Positions 56,615-64,000 of a stretch of 64,000 bases of DNA are shown in pieces. This DNA comes from Galeruca laticollis. Lineage: Eukaryota > Arthropoda > Insecta > Coleoptera > Chrysomelidae. The DNA lies in contig OY998175.1 in assembly GCA_963921935.1 (NCBI GenBank), positions 262,315,709 to 262,379,708 of the forward strand, given 5' to 3'. The notes beneath the pieces are model-generated. The model was given only the letters and a program-made list of their open reading frames with translations. It was not told where the DNA came from and did not search any database. The number at the start of each line of letters is the position of its first letter. Positions within the stretch are counted from its first letter, which is position 1. A program made the position numbers and the translations under genes.

Positions 56615-58727
56615 TTGAACCAGATATCATAGATAATAAGAGAATTAGTATTATAAAAATATGTTGCTAGTATGAAATATATATGAAAATAATATAATTT
56701 AAGAAAACAAGTGAAAAGGAAACACTTTTCTTAATTTAAACAACATATCAAATAAAGATATATTAAATAATAGCCTATAACAATATAATAAATAAAGAAT
56801 TACCTCAATAATAATACAAAATATAGAGATTGCCTAACCAATGTAATGATGTAAATAAAGTTGCCTAAGACGAAGAATATCTTCTGTAACGTGATCAGCT
56901 GTTCACCTAAAAAGATATAATTATATAGTCAAGTCAAGAGAATTTTAGATATAAGTAGTTACATTAGAATACAAATATTATTATAGATAATTCATTATAA
57001 TCACTAATTTAAGAATAAAAAACAAATACAAATATTGAATAGAATAGAATTCAATAGATTTTCATAGATAAACAAATAATGACATATAGATAAATGATAT
57101 ATGGTAAATAAAATGAACGTTGAATCAATAAATAGTAATTTGTTAAAGTTTATTATAAATAATATAATGCAAAGAGTTTAGACAAATAACATAAGAGAAT
57201 TTATATTTATAATTAATATGAGTGTAACAAGGATATACTATCAATAACAATATTGAATGTTGTACCATGTAAATGTATCTATGTATAATCAATTTTAATT
57301 TATTTGTATGATGAAAAAACTCATAGGAACTCTATAAATGAAATAATTATGTAAAAGAGTGTATGTATGAAATTTTTTAATAAGTGATAGAAGTTTCAAT
57401 AAATCTGATTGCAAAAGACAATATTTTATTGGTTATAAAATATGACAGAACAAATTGTGAATCAACAAATAAACTTTGAAATAGTGACCTGAAAAAGAAC
57501 AAAAGACTGTTTGTTGAAAAAAGTAGAGAATCGAGGGGACGCTTAGAAAAAAGGGAAGCTGGTGTCAAGAAGCGAGGAGTGTGTGTGATGGTGTTCCTGA
57601 AATTTCAAGAAATTTCCGGTTTAACACATTTAAACCTATAAAGTACTATTAAATACAATCTTAGTAATACTTACAGTCAATTGTATCAAGTTTTTCGGCA
57701 AGAATCTACGAAATTTTCATTAATTTTGGTTTGTTGGAGCTTCAGCGGAGTGTTCCTGGGATCCAGAGACTTTCATCCCAATTCAAGAGCAACAGGTCAG
57801 TGTTTGTAAATCATTATTGGCCAATAATCAGTGTAAAAACTCAAAATACCCAATTAAGTACTTAATTTCATAAATTGATAAACTTTTGCAAATATGATCG
57901 ATCTGAAAAAGAAAGAAACCGACTTTGTATAGTGAATTCATTGCATAAATCGTTAAATTTAATAAAAGGCCGAATTTTCAATAAATTAAAATATTTACTT
58001 ACGCCATTTTGTAATTGCATAAATCTGGTGATTGAAATTTCATAATGTAATAACTATTTCCATCTGCCGAATTTTCAATAAATTAAAATATTTACTTACG
58101 CCATTTTGTAATTGCATAAATCTGGTGATTGAAATTTCATAATGTAATAACTATTTCCATCTGTATAGAATTTCTATTTTTCTATCTATGTATATAACAA
58201 TTTTCTTTCCACAGCAATTTGTATCATATATAACTATGATTTATATATAAATTCTTTTATGTGTTTGAACCATTCAATTGTTTGCATCGTCAACAAACTG
58301 TGTTTAATATGAATAGATGCTTCTTACGTATCAGAATTGTTCGTTTTATGTTAAAGCGCATGACTAGTTTTTCACGCATGCGCATTGATGAAATTAATAA
58401 AATAAATAAGTAGATACAATATAACCATTGGCGTCGCATATTATTTTTATCAAATATAAAATATTAAATTTAAAATTAAATCTATTTCAAATAATGTGTT
58501 TTCTTTTTATTTAAACAATTACAACAATATAAAATGCCAGGACTCAAAGAGAAAAAGGATTTCATGCTCCCGAATAATCAAATTAAAATAAATTACTAAA
58601 CAAAATAACAATAACCAACTGAGCTAGCCAAACTAAACAAAAAAAATTCTAAATAAACTAAACATCTACATATAAATCATCTACAAAAATAAGTAAATAA
58701 GTAATTATTATCATAAATTATTATAAT
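56615..58727 (+). repeat. Element B LTR4
   Basis: Starts TTGAACCAGATATCATAG after the polypurine tract and ends ...AAATTATTATAAT against (AT)n. It contains a 97-bp tandem duplication (57970-58066 and 58067-58163, starting CCGAATTTTCAATAAATT). Its version of the 97-codon ORF is broken. No PBS follows, so this is the outer right LTR. Confidence 0.85.
57970..58163. repeat. 97-bp tandem duplication in LTR4
   Basis: Two identical-looking direct copies beginning CCGAATTTTCAATAAATT and ending TATTTCCATCTG; LTR1 and LTR2 have one copy. Confidence 0.9.
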
Positions 58728-58732
58728 ATATA

Positions 58733-58776
<44 letters not shown>
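58728..58776. repeat. (AT)n microsatellite, right flank of the array
   Basis: AT dinucleotides with a few TTTA/AAAT interruptions directly after LTR4. Confidence 0.95.
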
Positions 58777-58778
<2 letters not shown>

Positions 58779-58926
58779 TATATATAAACTTATATATTTC
58801 AAGACAATAATATTTACAAAAATGATATAAAAACTTTTTCACTCTACACACTTATAATACAAATTAGATTCTGCATTTAAAAGAAATATTTTTTAAAAAT
58901 TGAAAATTGGTAATCCTGCCGTCTTG

Positions 58927-60264
58927 TTATTTTTCTAAATTATCTTCCAAAAACTTTTTTTTCATTAATACTTTTCGATCATATACTTTGACCACGGTAT
59001 CAATACTTTGAAGCTTAATATAGGTATCTATTTGAAAATCTAGAAGAACTTTTATAAACTGGTTAAAATTTGGGTGTGTATTATAAAATGAAGCATTATA
59101 ACGCGAACGAAAAGATTCGCATGCGTTTGTTGTCCTTTTTAAAGAAGAAGAGTTTTCAGCCCAAATGTTAGGAGGAAAGGTAGAAATTTCATCTATGTAA
59201 GTTTCAACTAAATAGTCATTAAATTTAATCACCCTCTCATCATCTGGTTGAATTGCAATGAGATCAAGAACAAAGCAATCGCCAACGTCTTCTGCTTTAA
59301 GGAATGGTGAACCAAAAATATAAGTAAGGTATTTAGTTATATCTGTTTCTAAATTGTCTTTTAACTGATACTCGGTAGAAAGTCCTAAACTTTGAATTTT
59401 TCTATACCAACTTTGACCTAGGTGAAATAGACATCCCTTAATTTCTGTTTTTGGAAAAATTTCGCGAATTGCTTTGTGTATTGCTAATTCAAAATCTGAA
59501 GTTATAGTGTTTGGAAGAAAGTCGTGACCTGTTGTAGATAGGTATATTTCTTTTAAATATTGTAAAGCTAATTCATACGATACTGTATTTTTGTTTTTTA
59601 GAAGAAAGAAAACCAAAGGAATATAATGATTATTTTTAAAGCCATGAATGGTAAACAATTGTAAAAAAAATTTAGGGCAATAATCGAAAGTGCCATCAAC
59701 ATATAATTCACTTATTTCTTTTAGAGCAATAATATTTGTTTTACATGAAAACATGACTATATTATTTATTTCATCATTTTTAAGAATAAAATATTCGTCC
59801 CTATTAGTTTTTAAAGTAACAGAATTTAATAAACTGTGAAATTCAACTATATTAGTTGGAAGTTTTGATGCAATTTTGGACCTAGCAGTATACATATTTT
59901 TTCTCATCCTTTCAACGTCATGAGTAGTAATAGTTTCACAATGGGATTCTCTTACCTCCTTTCTAATTAGGCCCATTGGTTTTGCCGAAACATCTTCTAT
60001 TGCTTTAATTTTTACAGCATTGCTTAGAGTCTGCCTATTTAGAAGTTCTTCTGATAATTTCTCATGGTTGTGGTTTAAAGAAGATTCGATCACTTCTGGA
60101 CGGTCCAATTTTGTTTTAACAAAAGCTTTGCACTGCGTTTTCCTGGACGCATAAAGCCATCTTTTTAGAGTGTCTCTTGCTAATAACTTGTGGAATGAAA
60201 ATTTAAACCCATCGATCACTAACAAATCTTTGCCTTTTTCACTTTTAATTATTGTAGCCTCCAA
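58927..60264 (-). CDS. MULE-family transposase, intact 445 aa
   Basis: A DDE-type transposase of the Mutator-like superfamily, which would cut and join its own element ends. The N-terminus has a FLYWCH-like DNA-binding module: W36, C45, H65 and H67 are present, but the Cys expected at 38 is Tyr. The catalytic core shows D190 in YVDGTFDY, D257 in ITSDFELA, the C278/H281 pair in KGCLFHLGQ, and a likely third acidic residue E383 in RTTNACESF (E370 nearby). The length is in the range of insect single-ORF MULEs and the frame has no stops. A possible promoter-side repeat cluster lies at 60788-60868. It is the best-preserved gene in the window and may be recently active. A domesticated host copy is an alternative. 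Confidence 0.88.
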   Translation of the reverse strand: MEATIIKSEKGKDLLVIDGFKFSFHKLLARDTLKRWLYASRKTQCKAFVKTKLDRPEVIESSLNHNHEKLSEELLNRQTLSNAVKIKAIEDVSAKPMGLIRKEVRESHCETITTHDVERMRKNMYTARSKIASKLPTNIVEFHSLLNSVTLKTNRDEYFILKNDEINNIVMFSCKTNIIALKEISELYVDGTFDYCPKFFLQLFTIHGFKNNHYIPLVFFLLKNKNTVSYELALQYLKEIYLSTTGHDFLPNTITSDFELAIHKAIREIFPKTEIKGCLFHLGQSWYRKIQSLGLSTEYQLKDNLETDITKYLTYIFGSPFLKAEDVGDCFVLDLIAIQPDDERVIKFNDYLVETYIDEISTFPPNIWAENSSSLKRTTNACESFRSRYNASFYNTHPNFNQFIKVLLDFQIDTYIKLQSIDTVVKVYDRKVLMKKKFLEDNLEK

Positions 60265-60787
60265 TATACGTATAGTTTCACTGTACCACTTTTAACTATT
60301 CAACAACTTCGTAAACAAACTTTACAACCTCTGAAACTTGTGAAGAATATGTGAAATATGGTTTACTATTTTTAATACCACCCTTTATAAGGCGAAGGAG
60401 GGAGCGTACTTTCAAACGATAATGTGAAATTAATGGTACCTACCTGTTTTTGGATTTGTAAAATGTTGATGGATTAACTTAACATTCTTTTAATGTAAAT
60501 TAAAGTAGATTTTAATGCAGATTATCACTAAAATAATCTAAGGAAATTTAATTAGTTATTTGTTAATGACAATTTAAACTGCAGGTTATCGTTACAAATA
60601 AATAAATGTAAGGATTATTTTCTTACTTTTCTATTTCAAGGTAGTTAAATGATTCTCATATCCTGAGAGACATTTTACAAAAAGAAAAAGGTATCAATAG
60701 TTCAACGTACTTTTAAAAATAAAAATTTTGATTTGGCAACAACGGTGTATTTTGTGAAAATTAATACCTTTTAATGTATATTACCTT

Positions 60788-60868
60788 GGGAGACAACTCG
60801 ACCTATGATGGGAGACAATTCGACCTATAAAAAAACTACCTGCTCAAGGCGGGAGACAACTCGTCCTA
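60788..60868. repeat. Three 18-bp subterminal repeats upstream of the MULE gene
   Basis: GGGAGACAACTCGACCTA at 60788-60805, GGGAGACAATTCGACCTA at 60810-60827 and GGGAGACAACTCGTCCTA at 60851-60868, at most one mismatch each from the first. They lie about 520 bases 5' of the transposase start, where a MULE end would be expected, and are plausible transposase-binding sites. A matching set on the 3' side (58777-58926) was not found. Confidence 0.8.
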
Positions 60869-61842
60869 GCCCATTTTTGTCGGTATCATGAATCACCTGC
60901 TTATAAACATCACAAAGAACAATGGGCCTTGCATGTGAATTAAAAGTAACTAGATAGAGAAAAGTCACGCCAATTTGTTTTGAAGTTATGAAGTACACAT
61001 TCGAGCAATATCATGCAAGCCGGTGTTTTAATCATTATGAGGAGCCTTAGCAGTTGAAAAAATGGATGATCGAGTTAAACAAATTATGAAAAATGCCATG
61101 GAAGGATGTATACAAGGCAATGTGTCCGAAGTTGCTAGAAATATGAGTGAAAGACCAAGTTTAATATAAGCAGAAATAAACAATCAAAACAGCATGAATA
61201 TGACATCAGAAAGTGTTCCTACGGACCATTTTAAACCAGGTAAGTGTTCATTGTAATTACTTCTGTATTTGCCAATAAAATTATTAATGCCGAACCGTTC
61301 GGCGCCAAGACCCTTTTAAAATAAAAATCATTTTGATATTTTTGCAAGTGGTGGAACTTATATTGTTAAATTTCGGTAACTTTGGTTTATAGTCTATTTC
61401 TTATTGTCTGACAGCACAGTAGCCTCATTAAATATTCAAATAGAAAATTATCTCTTACAGAGTGATCCTAACAATTTAACAAGTAAATACCAAAATTCTA
61501 ATGCAAAACAAGTAGGTGTCTGTATTGGTTATCTGTACATCCCTGTTTCAGCTCATAATACAATATGGTAATGAAACTGAACAATGCCAGCAAAAGGATA
61601 AACAGTGCGGCATTGGCGGAGACTACGATATTAGTTCATTTTGCTTATTTAATTAGATTCGGTCAACATTACAGTTGAAATAAATTTCATCCGTTTAGGC
61701 CTATTAACAAGTTACATTTTCATTCTTATTAAATTAAATTAATTAAAGAAAATATAGTTTGATTCTCATAATTCAAATTTATTGACAGTGAATTAGTGTA
61801 TATTAAGTAAAGTAAACATACCATTTATGGGAAATATGACAT
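60869..61842. other. Mostly unrecognised; short HTH-like ORF
   Basis: At 61063-61170 the plus strand reads MDDRVKQIMKNAMEGCIQGN then VSEVARNMSERPSL before a stop. This resembles weakly the N-terminal psq/HTH region of pogo- or jerky-type proteins. In the continuing frame FKPG is followed by a GTAAGT donor (about 61239). The rest shows nothing recognisable. Confidence 0.25.
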
Positions 61843-63060
61843 TCAATCTATAGTATCATCCTCTTCGCTGGTCATACAAGAATCATCCGAAGACTCGTCG
61901 AGAGAGATCACTATCGGTTCTATAGTTTGTTCTATGAGGTTATCTAAAACCCACATTTTCTCTTCCTCTTTAATTACATGATTCACAGCATCTCTACAGT
62001 TCTCTTCAGTTATTGTTGTCAATGAGTACTTCATGAGTTCACGAACATCTTTCATTTTAAATGTTTCATCATGTCTAGCTACATAACCTTCCATTTGGGC
62101 CCATATTAACTCTATCGCACTTAATTCACAATGGTATGGCGGCAAAGGAAGCACTGTTATCCCACGATACTTGGCTATTTCATCAATAACAAACTTTTTA
62201 AATTGTAGCTTCTGATCTGGAGGAACCTTTGAAACTTCTTTATTCAACATATCATCTTCAAATGGTATATCTTTTACGATTAACCAGTTCCTAATATCAG
62301 CTTTTCTCCAAGAGGTAGATGGAAGATTATCTGTTAATCGCGAATGATATGTGGCATTGTCCAAAACGATTACAGCATTATTTGAAATTAATTCGACCAT
62401 TTGTGTGAAATACATCTGCAGTCATTTCTTCATGATAGTCTCTGGCTGATGTTGACTGAAACTCCAGTAAACCACCTTCAACGAACCCTTGATTGCATCC
62501 CATATGCGTTACTATTAGTCGGCGACCTCTACCGATAGGAGTTTTCAGTCCACTAGATAAACCTTCTATGAAAGCTTGACGACTGGTTTGAATACTTTTG
62601 TCCTGCCATATTTTTTTCACTGAATCTCCTTCATTGAGCCATGTCTCATATGTCTGTATTTTCGGATATCTCGTAAATACTGGCCTCTCCAACATATCAT
62701 TTCTTCGTTGTCGATTAGCACTGATTTGCGACTTTGCTTCTCCCAATTAAAATTTAATTTGTGTAATATTTTCCACAAAGTTTTTCGCCCTATGTCAGGC
62801 AAATTCTCGTCCTCCTTCACCATTCTTAGAATTCTGTCAAGGGTTGGGATCTCTTTTTTAAAATATAATTCATATAGTTTTCGTCTTATTGTATTTTGCA
62901 TATGTTCATCAAGGTCAAATGGTTTTCTCTCAGTTGACATTTTAGGTGGAGATATATTTCCATTTTTCCTCTCTCTTAGAGGTCTGTAAATAATTTATTC
63001 ACTAGCAGCCGGCATTTGATGCACAACAGCATCATGCACATTTAACACTACAGTCTTCAT
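61843..63060 (-). pseudogene. DDE_3 (IS630/Tc1-related) transposase, decayed
   Basis: Three overlapping frames reconstruct the domain order of a multicopy arthropod transposase family. The N-terminal part starts MKTVVLNVHDAVVHQMPAAS (63060), meets a TAA, then continues MSTERKPFDLDEHM through helix-turn-helix sequence. The middle frame (62746-62378) carries IQTYETWLNEGDSV, GLKTPIGRGRRLIVTHMG and RDYHEEMTADVF. The last frame (62415-61843) carries VIVLDNATYHS (second Asp) and LPPYHCELSAIELIWAQ (final Glu), then an acidic tail. The first catalytic Asp of the usual DETW is Tyr (TYETW). One stop, two frameshifts (about 62700 and 62405) and the D-to-Y change show it is inactive. Confidence 0.85.
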
Positions 63061-64000
63061 TTGTAAGCTAATCACGCTCTTACACTTTACTGGGGTAAAA
63101 CTGGAAGACATTTTCCACAATACAGTGAACACTTATGGGACATAAGCGACTCTAAGCAAAACAAATTATACATATTGGGCGAGACCAAGTTTCACGTATA
63201 TACCTGCAAAATTTCTAAGTAGTTATTGGGACAATCCCTAGTAGGATCCTATTGTAATGTTTCTTGGAAATGTTATTATCAACATTTCGAAAATCAGAAA
63301 GTAATTATCTGGAGAATGAATTGATAAATGGTTTGTTAATATGTCTCCCAAGAATTGACCTGTTCCAAATTCTCAAGATAATTAATGAAATATCCAGTCA
63401 GAATTGTTCCGTTACCAGATTATTTCAAAAATAATTCATTGTTTCAACTGTATGTACTCTACATATGTATGAAGGTCAAGTAGTTGTTCTACCTAACCGA
63501 ATTTACATTTATATTACCTGTATATATCAGATCAGATATAGAATTAAATAGTAAATAAATTCCTTAGATGAACTGTGACGCTTATGCTCTACTACCTGAC
63601 TAGCATCTGTGATCTTTTTGCGTGCTGTCAGTCAATAAGAAACAGACTATAGTTTGCTGAATGGCCTTAGTTTCTTATATAAAACAAGGGACCGGGTGCT
63701 GACGAAAAAAAATCATAAAATAGGGCGTACTAGGAGGTTTGTTTAAAACATTTACAAACCGACAAATAAGACTACAAAACAATGTTAATAAACTTTGTTT
63801 TGTCTAGCAGTTTTCTTCTCGGAAATAAAAAATAAAACAGATATTTGCGCCTAGGGTAGCAAGTTTTTTGCGACACCTTCTGTAGGAGTAGTGTTTTGAT
63901 GGTAATCCCGCTCCGTCCACTAGTACTTTTAATCATCTAACTGGCTATAACGGCCACCTAAACCAGAGTGATTTCGATTTCGATGACAGTATCGCTGATC
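63061..64000. other. No recognisable gene
   Basis: Unrecognised sequence, less A+T-rich toward the end. A TTATATAAAACAAGGGACCGGG element at about 63676-63697 looks TATA-like and could be a promoter for something beyond the window edge. Confidence 0.35.

Overview
This window looks like a transposon-dense, strongly A+T-rich stretch of an arthropod (most likely insect) nuclear genome. The evidence is the mix of metazoan mobile elements: Ty3/gypsy LTR elements, a Penelope-like element with a GIY-YIG domain, piggyBac, hAT, Tc1 and DDE_3 transposases, and a Mutator-like (MULE) transposase. There are also long (AT)n microsatellites, a satellite block and GT-AG splice signals. I saw no rRNA, tRNA, CRISPR or operon-like gene order. 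I could not place the insect order. No conserved single-copy host gene is recognisable. The only long intact coding regions are the 445-aa MULE transposase (58927-60264, minus) and Gag-like ORFs.

Layout. 1-6.7 kb: mostly unrecognised non-coding sequence with one LINE-like tail. 6.8-8.1 kb: (AT)n arrays around a perfect 45-bp-arm hairpin. 8.07-13.4 kb: a minus-strand, decayed LTR retrotransposon (element A; gag, protease and the start of RT survive), with a lysine-type primer-binding site (PBS) multiplied by a 90-bp tandem duplication. Its antisense strand carries a small spliced ORF candidate. 15.5-16.2 kb: a diverged solo LTR of the same family. 16.2-24.7 kb: possibly one 8.5-kb element bounded by GGCTCC-rich subterminal repeats and (AT)n; it holds a zinc-finger pseudogene and a nested TA-flanked MITE. 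24.8-26.6 kb: a Tc1 fragment fused to a MULE fragment, then a Penelope 3' tail. 27.4-30.7 kb: a 5'-truncated gypsy element with a hAT element inserted in its LTR (perfect 8-bp target duplication). 31.5-32.8 kb: a 669-bp tandem duplication. 34.2-34.9 kb: a satellite of about 174-bp monomers. 35.5-38.1 kb: a foldback Penelope element. 38.4-40.4 kb: a piggyBac pseudogene. 40.5-41.1 kb: a 573-bp element with 32-bp perfect terminal inverted repeats (TIRs) between (AT)n arrays. 43.8-58.7 kb: a tandem array of LTR-gag-LTR-gag-LTR-gag-LTR (element B), set inside (AT)n. 58.9-60.9 kb: the intact MULE. 61.8-63.1 kb: a decayed DDE_3 transposase.

The most unusual object is the element B array. It has four LTRs of about 1.9-2.1 kb (one truncated), three Gag-only coiled-coil ORFs and no pol. 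The Gag termini are almost identical between copies, yet the central coiled coil of copy 1 is replaced by an unrelated one. Elements A and B share Gag style, PBS type and LTR end, so B may be a non-autonomous relative mobilised by A-like elements. A second theme is that many mobile-element edges coincide with (AT)n arrays.
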